From Flavisolibacter longurius (lineage in GTDB: Bacteria > Bacteroidota > Bacteroidia > Chitinophagales > Chitinophagaceae): DNA of 64,000 bases. Under the pieces are notes generated by a model. That model saw nothing but the letters and a program-made list of their open reading frames with translations, was not told where the DNA came from and made no database searches. The stretch lies in assembly GCA_013327885.1 (NCBI GenBank), contig JABUMY010000008.1, forward strand, positions 186,001-250,000. Reading direction: 5' to 3'. Position numbers and translations under genes: made by a program. Every line of letters begins with the position of its first letter. Position 1 is the stretch's first letter. Of the stretch, positions 45,571-53,952 are shown piece after piece.

Positions 45571-46086
45571 ATGGATACTTCCCACATCGATGACAAGAAA
45601 ATAAAATATTTCGAACTCCTGCAGAATATTATCACACGGATGAACAGCAATTCATTCATGATAAAAGGTTGGGCTATTACTATTGTTTCGGCCGTTCTAG
45701 CACTATTGGCATCAACGGATAATCAATCATTCATCGCTATTACCGCTGTGCCGATTTTGGTGTTCTGGATTTCGGACAGCTTTTACCTACAGACAGAGCG
45801 TAGATTTGTGACCCTGTATAAAAAGGCAATTGTAAAGAATTCCACATTGGAAGCGTTTAGTATGGATATCAAAGCAGATGCTATTAAAAATCAACAAGGC
45901 AATAGCTATTTTGAAAGTTTCTTTTCCCGAACCATTTTGTCCTTTTACTTATCATTGTTGATTGTCGCCGTAGCCTGCATTTTTTTTATTTCTAACAAAA
46001 AGGATGATGAAAAACCGATGAAAGTTGAAGTTTCTTCCACTGATACCATAAAACTGCAAACTATTCCAGACACCATTAAACAATAA
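45571..46086 (+). CDS. Membrane protein between two TIR genes
   Basis: The protein has 171 residues. A cytoplasmic N-terminus (KYFELLQNIITRMNSNSFM) leads to two close helices (about 30-70, IKGWAITIVSAVLALLAS and IAITAVPILVFWI) and then a loop region with a third helix near 120-140 (TILSFYLSLLIVAVACIFF). The tail is charged and Thr-rich. I recognise the N-terminal pattern from small membrane proteins found beside TIR genes, but cannot name a Pfam family with certainty. It lies 11 bases after the first TIR gene and 3 before the second. It may be the membrane effector or sensor of the cassette. Confidence 0.75.
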   Translation: MDTSHIDDKKIKYFELLQNIITRMNSNSFMIKGWAITIVSAVLALLASTDNQSFIAITAVPILVFWISDSFYLQTERRFVTLYKKAIVKNSTLEAFSMDIKADAIKNQQGNSYFESFFSRTILSFYLSLLIVAVACIFFISNKKDDEKPMKVEVSSTDTIKLQTIPDTIKQ

Positions 46087-46089
46087 GCT

Positions 46090-46905
46090 ATGCACTCGGA
46101 AAATTTTGACGGCGCAATATCCTTCGCTGGTGAGCATCGCAGCCTTGCAAGGTCCATTACACGGCAACTGGCGCCTCTTGGCTATAAAATATTCTACGAT
46201 AAATATTACAGCCTCTGGGGTGAATTACTGTCTGAAGCGTTTTTTGATATTTACCGGAACGTGAAAATAATTGTAATCATCGTTTCAACAGAATATAATG
46301 AAAAAATGTGGACTCGCCATGAGAGGAGGATAGCAGTCTCTAATTTTATCAACCAAGGCGGCAAACTGCTGCAAATTAAGGTGGATGGCTCCAGCCTTCC
46401 CGACATAGGAGACATGCTGGGTTATGAAACTTATACCGGTAATAACCTGCACCAACTCTGTAGTGGTATCATTTCCGCCATTGGCAAAAAGAAACAATTA
46501 GAACTCCCTGTTCAGGATGAACTGATCACAGAAATCATGCAGGCATGTTACCGGAGGGCCATTTATACAGCAATGAATAGTGAGGTAAGTACGGAGGCAA
46601 TGTTTGATTCAATTAGAGCCTGTATTGGTGAGCTTAACCGACTTATACCTAAAATTTACGACGGAGTACTATCGCAATATGTCAAAAGTATAGTAAAGGA
46701 TCTGGATAGTATCGACCGGTATTCAAAGGGAGCACCGCATTATTCCTGCCTGTTCACATTGACTGAAAAGGAACAGATAGACTCTATTAAGATAGAGATT
46801 CTTGACAAACTACATTTTCTTAATTATCAATATAATGCAAGGATGGATTTACCTGATGATATTGGTTTGGATTACGAATTAAGAGGGTATGCGTTTCCTG
46901 ATTGA
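46090..46905 (+). CDS. TIR-domain protein, third gene of TIR-membrane-TIR operon
   Basis: The protein has 271 residues. The TIR domain (about 5-130) has ENFDGAISFAGEHRSLARSI, IFYDKYYSLWGELLSEAFF, IVIIVSTEYNEKMW and HERR with Glu78. The C-terminal half is helical (about 145-265) and unrecognised. The stop is a tandem TGATAA. An IS5-type element begins 6 bases past it, so the end appears natural. It starts 3 bases after the membrane protein gene; the two TIR domains of this operon are not close copies, so they may do different jobs. Confidence 0.9.
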   Translation: MHSENFDGAISFAGEHRSLARSITRQLAPLGYKIFYDKYYSLWGELLSEAFFDIYRNVKIIVIIVSTEYNEKMWTRHERRIAVSNFINQGGKLLQIKVDGSSLPDIGDMLGYETYTGNNLHQLCSGIISAIGKKKQLELPVQDELITEIMQACYRRAIYTAMNSEVSTEAMFDSIRACIGELNRLIPKIYDGVLSQYVKSIVKDLDSIDRYSKGAPHYSCLFTLTEKEQIDSIKIEILDKLHFLNYQYNARMDLPDDIGLDYELRGYAFPD

Positions 46906-46910
46906 TAATC

Positions 46911-47766
46911 AGAACTTATTTAAAAATAGGTTCAAATAGGTAAGGTGTTTGGTGTTGCTGTGGAAAATGTGTTGAGATGAAGCAGAAGCAGTTGGTTGAT
47001 TTGTGGAGTTTGTTTGCACCAATGGTAGTGAAAAAGTATGGAAGAAAGCTGGGAACGGGACCTCCACCAGTAGATCTGAGGTGGACTTTTAAGGCAATCA
47101 TCTTGATTGTAAAGACTGGTGCCCCATGGCGCTCTATTCGCGAAGATTTTATCCGTCGTATCAGAGTTGTCACCGCTACTTTCAACTTTGGATTCAGGAA
47201 GGGTTGTTTAAGAAGTTGATGCGCAAAATAAGGCGGCACCCTTTGTACTGAAAGGACATCCGGGTCAAAGAGATGTTCTATCTGCACGGCAGCTTTGCTC
47301 CGTCTAAAAAGGGGTGCCTACCAAGGTGCTACAGAGAAGGTAAAAGGAACCAACTTCATGGTACTCGCAGATGAAAAAAGCCGTCCTATATCCCTGATCA
47401 TCGCCTCTGCCTCTGCTCACGAGGTTTGGCTTCTGGAAGAAGTGATCTGACAAAGGGCCAGTAAAGCAAGGCCAAGGCGCGTCACCGCTGACAGGGTATA
47501 CGACTCAGATCCGTTGGACAAAAAGTTGAAGCGAAAAGGCATTGAACTGAATGCTCCGCATCGAAAGAACCGGCGCAAACCACCAACACAGTATGGGCGA
47601 AAGCTCAGAGCCTACAAAAGGCGCTGGAAAGTAGAGCGGCTCTTTGCCTAGCTTTTCAACTTCAGACGGTGTGCAATCAGATACGAGTACAATACACAAA
47701 ACTATAAAGCATTCCTGCTACTCGCTTCCGACATCATCCTAATCCGATAATTTTAAGACATGTTCT
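46911..47766 (+). mobile_element. IS5-family (IS427-like) insertion sequence, decayed
   Basis: The ends are imperfect inverted repeats: AGAACTTATTTAAAA at 46911-46925 and the reverse complement of 47751-47766, matching at 13 of 16 positions with one gap. The element is about 856 bases, the usual size for this group. No clear target duplication is visible. The internal transposase is broken. Confidence 0.7.
46977..47750 (+). pseudogene. IS5-family transposase, frameshifted
   Basis: Frame one gives MKQKQLVDLWSLFAPMVVKK and VDLRWTFKAIILIVKTGAPW, the usual IS5/IS427 N-terminus. A shift leads into YQSCHRYFQLWIQEGLFKK. A second shift leads into GATEKVKGTNFMVLADEKS and SASAHEVWLLEEV, then [20 protein letters not shown] and [12 protein letters not shown], with in-frame stops. 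At least two shifts and two stops make it a pseudogene. Confidence 0.8.
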
Positions 47767-47849
47767 AGTAAAAAGCACAAGCTTCCCGTTATAAGAAATT
47801 CGCAACCTTGTGGAGTTAAACTGAAATACACGGTAATTAACGCTACTAT

Positions 47850-48602
47850 TTAGTACAGGTTATCTTCGCCAAGAATGCTTGCCACAATGCGGTATGCTAG
47901 AAAATTAGAGGGATAAAGCAGATGCATTAATTTCTCTTGTTTGCCTAGGTTCAACACTTCGGCCGGTGGGGGATCTTCCCTCATAATTTCAATGCCTTGT
48001 GTATTGGAATGACGTTCGGCGAGCAAAGCTGTTGCACCACCGGTATCCGGGAGTAAAAAAATCTTTTTTTCATTTGTTTTTCGCTCTAAAAAAAGCGCGA
48101 ATTCCTCCTCTACCCCCTCCATGCCACCCATGCAGACCAGCGCCGCTGGACTTTCTGCAAACATCTTTTCACGAAGCAGTCGCAAACTTTGGACGCACTG
48201 GGGCTGATTGTCTAGCGTCGGGTCATACCGCTCGCCTTCCACTGCCGGCGTCCAGATGATTTCAGCAAGGCCGGAGGTGTACAGGCCAATGGTTTCTTGG
48301 GGTAGCACGTCTTCATAAGCTCTTGATTGGAAAACACGCACACGCGCTGGCTGAGGGAGGGTCGTGGAGCTTTCGGCCTTTTGCTCTTCGGCAAACTCGG
48401 AAGCCACTATCGCAATCAAAGGGGAAATTGAAGGATGACCACCAAAGATAAGTTGTCCGCCTTGGTAAAACACCACGCGGGCAAGGCTAATGAGAGCCTC
48501 TTCGATGAACAGCTGTGCATCAGGAACACGGTTGTATTTGTCGGCCCGACTTGTGGACGGGACACTGGCTGAAAGAAGAAGAGAAAACCTATTGGGTGAC
48601 AT
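47850..48602 (-). CDS. SLOG-fold protein paired with TIR gene
   Basis: The protein has 250 residues from the ATG at 48602 (MSPNRFSLLLSASVPS); a longer frame to 48689 would overlap the TIR gene by 85 bases. The first half has FSLLLSASVPSTSRADK, the acidic VPDAQLFIEEALISLAR and GGQLIFGGHPSISPLIAIVA, the glycine-rich loop of the SLOG (Rossmann-like) superfamily. In the second half PAALVCMGGMEGVEEEFALF and IFLLPDTGGATALLAE support the same fold. SLOG domains can bind NAD-derived signals, as in Thoeris ThsA. It starts 2 bases after the TIR stop. No separate effector domain is visible. Confidence 0.78.
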   Translation of the reverse strand: MSPNRFSLLLSASVPSTSRADKYNRVPDAQLFIEEALISLARVVFYQGGQLIFGGHPSISPLIAIVASEFAEEQKAESSTTLPQPARVRVFQSRAYEDVLPQETIGLYTSGLAEIIWTPAVEGERYDPTLDNQPQCVQSLRLLREKMFAESPAALVCMGGMEGVEEEFALFLERKTNEKKIFLLPDTGGATALLAERHSNTQGIEIMREDPPPAEVLNLGKQEKLMHLLYPSNFLAYRIVASILGEDNLY

Positions 48603-48604
48603 AA

Positions 48605-49846
48605 TTAATATCCATTTTGAATGTGTCGAGCAAGAGGCAGAAGGGCACCTTCTTGAAAAAATGGAATGCCTACTTTGTGCGCCAGCCATTCGTTGCGTGT
48701 AGCACGGTTGGCTTCCATAAACCGAGGCCCTACGACCAACTTTTTCTCCACGGCTAAGGTACTCATATCGGTGAAATGGTAATCTTCCAGTTCCGCAGGA
48801 CGTGGTGTCGCCCAGATTTTATAAGTAGATTGTCCCCTCGCATCCGCCGTTTCAATGAGTCCGTCCACTCCCAGGTGATAAGGCAGCCCGCGTCGCTGCA
48901 AAAAGTAGTACAGGTTGGATTGTAAGTAAAGCCGTTTGCGAAACAGCGCCTTTGAATGTTGGGTTTTGATTTCTGCGATCACATGATTGAGTGTCTGATC
49001 GTTTAACTCCGCGCCACCCGCGGTAAAATGATGCCCGTGCAAAAAATAACGATAACTATCATCGATGGAAGGAATGCGTGGGTCCCCCCAGCGGTTCAGT
49101 GCATAAAAACCAAGCCGATTTTTTTTGGCAAAGGCGATTTCCAACTTGACCCAGTCTGATTGCTGGAAGTTCGGTGACTCCAAAAACAGCACCATTGCCT
49201 TGTCTGCTAGCTCCTGATAGAGGCGGCGCTGAAAATGAATGCCTACCCCAATGGAAAAGCGGTCTAGAAAGACTTCAAATCCCTTTTTGCTGAGCCCTTC
49301 GTACAATTGTTCCGCAAGGGGTGAGGTGTCGGTTTTTTTATAGGAAATAAAAATCCTACTATCGCGATGATCCATTCCCATAAGTCGCCAAAGTTCGGGA
49401 AGCACATCACCAACGTCGTTGGTCCAGAAAGCAGCCTGTGGAGAATTTAGCGGCGCGGGCAGTTGAATAAATTGGCCCTGTGGCTGTACTACAATCGTAT
49501 GGCCTGTCCATCCCAGAATGGCAGGATTGGCAAGGTTACTTACAGCTCCATCCGTCACAACAAACAAAACAGAAGTCACTCCCGATTTCCTCAATGCCTG
49601 ACAGCTGCCAAAGGCTACTGCGCTCCCTCCGCATAGTGGTGGGGATGGTTGAATGGCTGTGCCAAACTGGCCCAAACCGGTTACAAGTGCGTTTTTGAGA
49701 TCCATTGCCTGCCGTTCGGAAGCGGGGCTATCAGTGAAACTAATGGCAATGTAAACTGGCTGCGGGCAAGGAAGTCCTGTGAACGCTTCACACGTGAAGC
49801 TATTGGTACCGGGGTCTTGTACCTGTAAAATCATCTCTGAAGTCAT
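48605..49846 (-). CDS. TIR-domain protein with novel N-terminal domain
   Basis: The protein has 413 residues. Residues 1-150 form an alpha/beta domain I do not recognise, with PVYIAISFTDSPASERQAM and GVTSVLFVVTDGAV. The TIR domain covers about 163-290: SRIFISYKKTDTSPLAEQL, FEVFLDRFSIGVGIHFQRR, VLFLESPNFQQSDWVKLE with Glu236 in the catalytic place, and the LGFYALNRWGDPR strand. The C-terminal 110 residues are unrecognised. It is the first gene of the TIR-SLOG pair; the SLOG gene starts 2 bases after its stop. The N-terminal domain may sense a trigger. Confidence 0.85.
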   Translation of the reverse strand: MTSEMILQVQDPGTNSFTCEAFTGLPCPQPVYIAISFTDSPASERQAMDLKNALVTGLGQFGTAIQPSPPLCGGSAVAFGSCQALRKSGVTSVLFVVTDGAVSNLANPAILGWTGHTIVVQPQGQFIQLPAPLNSPQAAFWTNDVGDVLPELWRLMGMDHRDSRIFISYKKTDTSPLAEQLYEGLSKKGFEVFLDRFSIGVGIHFQRRLYQELADKAMVLFLESPNFQQSDWVKLEIAFAKKNRLGFYALNRWGDPRIPSIDDSYRYFLHGHHFTAGGAELNDQTLNHVIAEIKTQHSKALFRKRLYLQSNLYYFLQRRGLPYHLGVDGLIETADARGQSTYKIWATPRPAELEDYHFTDMSTLAVEKKLVVGPRFMEANRATRNEWLAHKVGIPFFQEGALLPLARHIQNGY

Positions 49847-50485
49847 AGCTAATATATGAGGTGGAAATATAAAATTTCAAAAAATATAAAAAACATGAAA
49901 AATACTGTTGTTTATAACTTACGAAAAAACCGCAAATTCGTCCATATCAACATTGATACAGCTTAACCAAAATAGTGCCCAACGATCTCATACTTTTCAG
50001 ATATTCCTAACAATTTGTGCTCCTTGTTCTTCGTCCACCAATGCACTGAGAAGTTCCGTCAGTCAGAAATGTTGCTTGAAGGAAAGAAATTGCCAAATCA
50101 CCAATCCAGTACGGGGTGCTTCATCGCTAGCTTTCAGTTGTCTGCCCAGTATTTTCATTGCAGAATCCTTTTAAGTCGAATCAACTCTTTTTTCCTCCTT
50201 TAAATTTCTGACCTGCAAATCTTTATTCTTGTCGTCCTGCCTTTGTATGATTAATGCAAAAAGTAATTAGATTATGATGAACCGAAATGTGACCCAACCT
50301 GTTGCGTAAGTTTATTGAAATACTTTTAGGATCACCTGGGTCCTTTGCTGTGTTGAAAAAAGACAAAATACAACTAAGGCAGCTGTAATAAAAATTGGTA
50401 TGCAAATTAAAAGGGTACTCATAAATTTCAGTCATTTTGTGGTACAGTTCATTTACGTAATTGATATTAACCCTCTATTTGTACC
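49847..50485. other. 639-base gap
   Basis: It includes the upstream region of the TIR-SLOG pair and AT-rich DNA. A 31-codon frame (50154 to 50059, minus) follows AAAGGAGG but has no recognisable product. I see no gene here that I would defend. Confidence 0.4.
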
Positions 50486-51091
50486 TTACATTATCGGCTC
50501 ATTTACCTTTAGCCTTCTTCTTATAATCCTTTCTACTAAGCTGCCGACTGTGTATGGAACATCTATTCCAAACTTCTTAGATTGATTGTGGTAGAAGCCT
50601 CGGATATGACAATATTCATGGGCCAAATGTTTCGCATATTTTACAGAAGCAAACCATCTTTTAGTCACATCGTTTAAAAACCAACTTCTGGTAGTAACAT
50701 GAAAAGTTCCATAAGAAGAACTGCCTATCTGGTCATGCTTATCAACTAAATTCTTCGCTTTTTCTAGCAATGTAAACGGTTTAATTGTAATATTCAATGG
50801 AGTATCAGGAAATCTGGACAAAGAATCATATACACGTTGACCAGAAATATGAACATCACAGCCCGCCTGAACTTTGTTGCTCAGATTGGAACATTGAAAT
50901 TTAAACCGTGCCAACGAATCTCTAAATTCCTGAGTTGATAGAATAAAACTGGCAATACGCAACGCATCTTTCGTTGTGTCTTTAAAGTTTTTTATATTAC
51001 TAGTATAGCGGCCTAAACTTAATCTCACCTGTGCGCTAGCACTTGAATAAATACCCCAAAATATCAATATAAGAAAAGCAATCTTTCTCAC
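50486..51091 (-). CDS. Small secreted metzincin-like zinc protease
   Basis: The protein has 201 residues with a signal peptide (MRKIAFLILIFWGIYSSASA). The motif HEYCHIRGFYH at 158-168 is a perfect HExxHxxGxxH zinc site, with His158, His162 and His168 as ligands and Glu159 as the catalytic base. This is the metzincin pattern. The protein is short for the family, and the C-terminus after the motif has only about 30 residues. It is encoded 48 bases after an outer-membrane-like gene. A secreted or periplasmic peptidase is likely; the substrate is unknown. Confidence 0.75.
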   Translation of the reverse strand: MRKIAFLILIFWGIYSSASAQVRLSLGRYTSNIKNFKDTTKDALRIASFILSTQEFRDSLARFKFQCSNLSNKVQAGCDVHISGQRVYDSLSRFPDTPLNITIKPFTLLEKAKNLVDKHDQIGSSSYGTFHVTTRSWFLNDVTKRWFASVKYAKHLAHEYCHIRGFYHNQSKKFGIDVPYTVGSLVERIIRRRLKVNEPIM

Positions 51092-51139
51092 AAGTATATG
51101 CTGATTTAATTAGAGAAGATGTAATTATCTCTTTGCATA

Positions 51140-52027
51140 TTATTGCTTATCTGTTGTGCTCTTAGTATTAAAGAAAGAGAAACCAATACCTACCCCCAGC
51201 CAAGGTTTGTTTCTGTAAACCCATTCTTTTTGGATTTTTCCAGACAAATAATCAATGCCAGTGAAAATTCCAATCTGAAAATTGTCTATTTCTGTCAATA
51301 CACCCGCATGCCATGTCACAGCTGCCTGATTGGTTTCATTCTCAATAAACCCTTTGGTGGTTTCTGAACTAACGGGTATTGCGGAAAGCGAAAATCCTGC
51401 AAGGTAGTTGACCGCAAACCTTCTTGTATAATTGTGCTTCAATCCAAATGATAACCCCAAGCTTATATTACCTGTAAATGACGAATAACTTTTATTTTCA
51501 CCATTCTTATCTTTTTCCCCGAAACGTACTTTTATTGGCAGAGTCATAGCGCCAAGGGAAAATTGATTTTTTGGTTGTCTTTCCTCGCACTTGGCATCAA
51601 AATCTGACCTGGCTAATAGAAAGTATCTATAGTTTTCATCCCTGGTTTTGTTATTCAAATTCCTCTCGAAATTTTTCATATAAAGGCGCTCGTTAAGATT
51701 TGCGTTTCTTGAGCCTGCGGATTTTTCACTCAGTTTAATACCATTGCTATCTCTTACAGTTTCTACACCCCACTTGAGAAATTTTATTACCAAGGCTCCA
51801 TCGCTTCTAATATTTGTTACTCTAAACTGAAAGTTATTTTCAGCAATTTCAATGCTTGGATTTGAAATAGATTCACCAAGCTTATTCACTTCTGTAATAC
51901 GTGTTGGCATTTTAAATTGCCATGTCTTAGCAAGAAGATCGTCCACAGACACTTGGGAATTTGACCACTTAGAAATGGACAGAAATATGGAAGTTAAAAA
52001 CAAGAGTAGTGTTAATCTCGTACTCAT
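51140..52027 (-). CDS. Hypothetical secreted protein, barrel-like C-terminus
   Basis: The protein has 295 residues from the ATG at 52027 (MSTRLTLLLFLTS); 52033 is an alternative. The signal peptide is followed by a mixed region, then a beta-rich C-terminal half (NISLGLSFGLKHNYTRRFAV and WLGVGIGFSFFNTK) typical of outer-membrane strands. I do not recognise the family. It is encoded upstream of the metzincin-like gene, 48 bases apart, and may share its transcript. Confidence 0.6.
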   Translation of the reverse strand: MSTRLTLLLFLTSIFLSISKWSNSQVSVDDLLAKTWQFKMPTRITEVNKLGESISNPSIEIAENNFQFRVTNIRSDGALVIKFLKWGVETVRDSNGIKLSEKSAGSRNANLNERLYMKNFERNLNNKTRDENYRYFLLARSDFDAKCEERQPKNQFSLGAMTLPIKVRFGEKDKNGENKSYSSFTGNISLGLSFGLKHNYTRRFAVNYLAGFSLSAIPVSSETTKGFIENETNQAAVTWHAGVLTEIDNFQIGIFTGIDYLSGKIQKEWVYRNKPWLGVGIGFSFFNTKSTTDKQ

Positions 52028-52406
52028 GCACACAAGTTTGAAGTTTATAAATAAGGGTTAAGCCTTAAGCATGAACTCTATGCATCCATAAATACGGATA
52101 TACTTACTTGAAGTATACGAGACTTTGTTTTCCGGGAACGCTATGCAGATATATTAAGTAAAAGAATATAAAAAATTTTAAATTTGCAATACCGTCGATG
52201 ATATTTTTTACGCCCATTGAAAAAAGTTTTGTAGCAAAAAAGTGAAGCCTGTAAAAACAGGCTTCAGCAATCAAAACTAACTGCTTATAAGCACCATTAG
52301 AGTATAACGATTTTTGTTATATACAACCTTTCGTAGTATTTTTTTATTACATACAAACCCAATGAATTTGTTAGCATTACAACGGCTACTGAATGTCAAT
52401 CGCTAC
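52028..52406. other. 379-base gap before the transfer operon's end
   Basis: It contains the terminator at 52244-52265. No other gene or repeat was seen. It separates the AT-rich cargo from the transfer module. Confidence 0.5.
52244..52265 (-). terminator. Terminator at the end of the transfer operon
   Basis: A perfect 9-bp stem (52244-52252 with 52257-52265) has an AAAA loop. On the minus strand it is followed by ACTTTTTTGC. It lies 142 bases after the stop of the last small gene of the tra region. Confidence 0.8.
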
Positions 52407-52682
52407 TTATAACAGCCCGGCTCCTTTCTCAAAGCCTCCCACTCTTTCTTTCAACCCATCTCTGGCAATGAAGCTGAATCTACCTCTCTCCAGATGAAGC
52501 ACCCAAATCCACCCGTCTTTCTCCGAGATGCCCGTTGGTGTTTCGTCCTGGTTTCCTGGTAAATCATCGGTCGGTGCGCTGGATAAAACGTGTTCCGTCT
52601 CCTCCGGCCCTGGTGCTGGCAGTGGATCCTTTTTACAGAAATAGAGCAGGGCCACAAGGTCCAACAGGTAAATTGTTCGCAT
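52407..52682 (-). CDS. Small hypothetical protein, last of the transfer operon
   Basis: The protein has 91 residues from the ATG at 52682 (MRTIYLLDLVALLYFC); the longer frame to 52802 would overlap the previous gene. A hydrophobic N-terminus ending in FCKKD could be an atypical lipobox. The rest is acidic and Pro-rich, ending GGFEKGAGLL. It lies 10 bases after the 75-residue gene. I do not recognise it. Confidence 0.5.
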   Translation of the reverse strand: MRTIYLLDLVALLYFCKKDPLPAPGPEETEHVLSSAPTDDLPGNQDETPTGISEKDGWIWVLHLERGRFSFIARDGLKERVGGFEKGAGLL

Positions 52683-52692
52683 ATAATTGGTT

Positions 52693-52920
52693 TTAATTGA
52701 TGATGAAATAGGAGAGAAAACTGTTGATGGATTGTTTTTTCTTGATGTGCAACTTGCCCTGCAGAAAGGCAAGTTGTAACCGTAAGGCACGGCTTTGGTC
52801 AATCGGCCGCTTTAGTCCCTCATAGGCCGCTTTCGCTGAAGGGTAATCTTTTACCGCTCTCTCCTTAATAGCCATTCCATGCCTGTTTAAGCCTTCCTCC
52901 GCCTCTTTCATCTTTACCAT
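52693..52920 (-). CDS. Small hypothetical protein
   Basis: The protein has 75 residues, charged and helical, with no signal. It overlaps the end of the hydrolase pseudogene by 7 bases, which suggests translational coupling. The C-terminus has a short basic stretch (GKLHIKKKQS). I do not recognise it. Confidence 0.5.
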   Translation of the reverse strand: MVKMKEAEEGLNRHGMAIKERAVKDYPSAKAAYEGLKRPIDQSRALRLQLAFLQGKLHIKKKQSINSFLSYFIIN

Positions 52921-53940
52921 GCGCTTTGCCGTTGCGCTTCGTATTGCCGCCGTTCTGCTTCGCTCCGCTCAATCTGGAGCTTTATCAGCTCTATTTTTTT
53001 TGCCGTGGCCAGATCAAGGCTGCCCACATCCCGGCTCCTCAGCACAGGATTGGTCACGTGGTCAAGGCCTACGGTGGTGCCGCTCTGGGGTGCGTTGTCT
53101 TTCAGGTACTCCACAGGTAAGGCCGCCTGCAGCTTCATTTTCAGGATGGCTTTGTCCTGCACCAACTTTTGCAGGCTGTCGAAGGAAATCCCCGCAAAGG
53201 ACACTTCGTGGAGGTAAAGCTTTTTGGCCGTCCGCACCGGAAGGGTCTCTATCACCCGGTCACACTGCTTGTTCAGCTTCAGAAAGCCGCCACCATTCCA
53301 CAGCATCAGCTTTTCGTCGGTGGCGCTGATGGCATAGCCGGTGCCTTTCCTGCGCTGGCCTAACTGCTCCACATCGTACACCACCTGCACCACATGGTCG
53401 GAAAGCTTCATTTCCGCTTCCACATGCTGGATGTTGGAGAAAACACGGTTGTACGAAGTCCAGAAGCCATTAGCAAAAAGTGGCTTCAGGGTGAAGGTGA
53501 GAAAGACAAACGTCAGGAAAATAAGGCTCTCCGTCTTGAAGCTGCCGGAACGGAACCGGAAGTCCGGGTTGCCGGCCATGACACACGGATTCTTTTTGAA
53601 GGGATAAAACAGGGGCGCTCCTGCAAAGTCAGCATGTCGAAAATCAGGTGGGAACCATAGGCCCACAGGAAAATCATGGTGTAGATGTGGTCGAGGCTCC
53701 AGACCTTTTCCACCAGCGACAACACAAAAAAGAAAAGCAGGGTGTGAGTGATGGTGCGGTGCCCAAACTTCCGGTCCTGGTATTTCGCCACCGGATAGAA
53801 CATTTTGCTGGCGATGCTCCTAGTATGGTCAATGTTGGCCAGCAGGGCAAAAAAACGGCGGCACCCAAATACATCGGATGGCCGAAAATGTTCCGGTTCC
53901 ACATGGACAGGTATAAGCCGGTAAAAACGATTCCGCCCAC
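52914..53940 (-). pseudogene. DUF457/YdjM-type metal-dependent hydrolase, two frameshifts
   Basis: Three frames join into one protein: the start at 53940 (MGGIVFTGLYLSM), then a shift at the A7 run 53849-53855 into FFALLANIDHTRSIASK and FGHRTITHTLLFFFV, then a shift near 53617-53622 into GAPLFYPFKK. The DUF457 membrane-hydrolase pattern is kept: ANIDH, HRTITH and HLIFDMLTLQ. Each shift is a one-base loss, the first in a run of seven A. They may be real mutations or consensus errors. A C-terminal extension (VQVVYDVEQLGQRRKGTG) of about 190 residues is unrecognised. Coordinates follow the joined frame. Confidence 0.65.
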
Positions 53941-53952
53941 TAGCCCTTCGCT

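Noticed and set aside
46916-47287. Minus-strand frame in the IS5 element
   Set aside because: It is the reverse of a recognisable transposase that is read on the plus strand.
44990-49846. Calling the TIR operons Thoeris or CBASS
   Set aside because: No SIR2-type ThsA and no cyclic-nucleotide synthase were seen, so neither name is justified.
49908-50174. Plus-strand frame of 88 codons before the metzincin-like gene
   Set aside because: No leader or domain; composition is that of non-coding AT-rich DNA.
50223-50435. Minus-strand frame of 70 codons
   Set aside because: It lacks a recognisable start region and any family resemblance.
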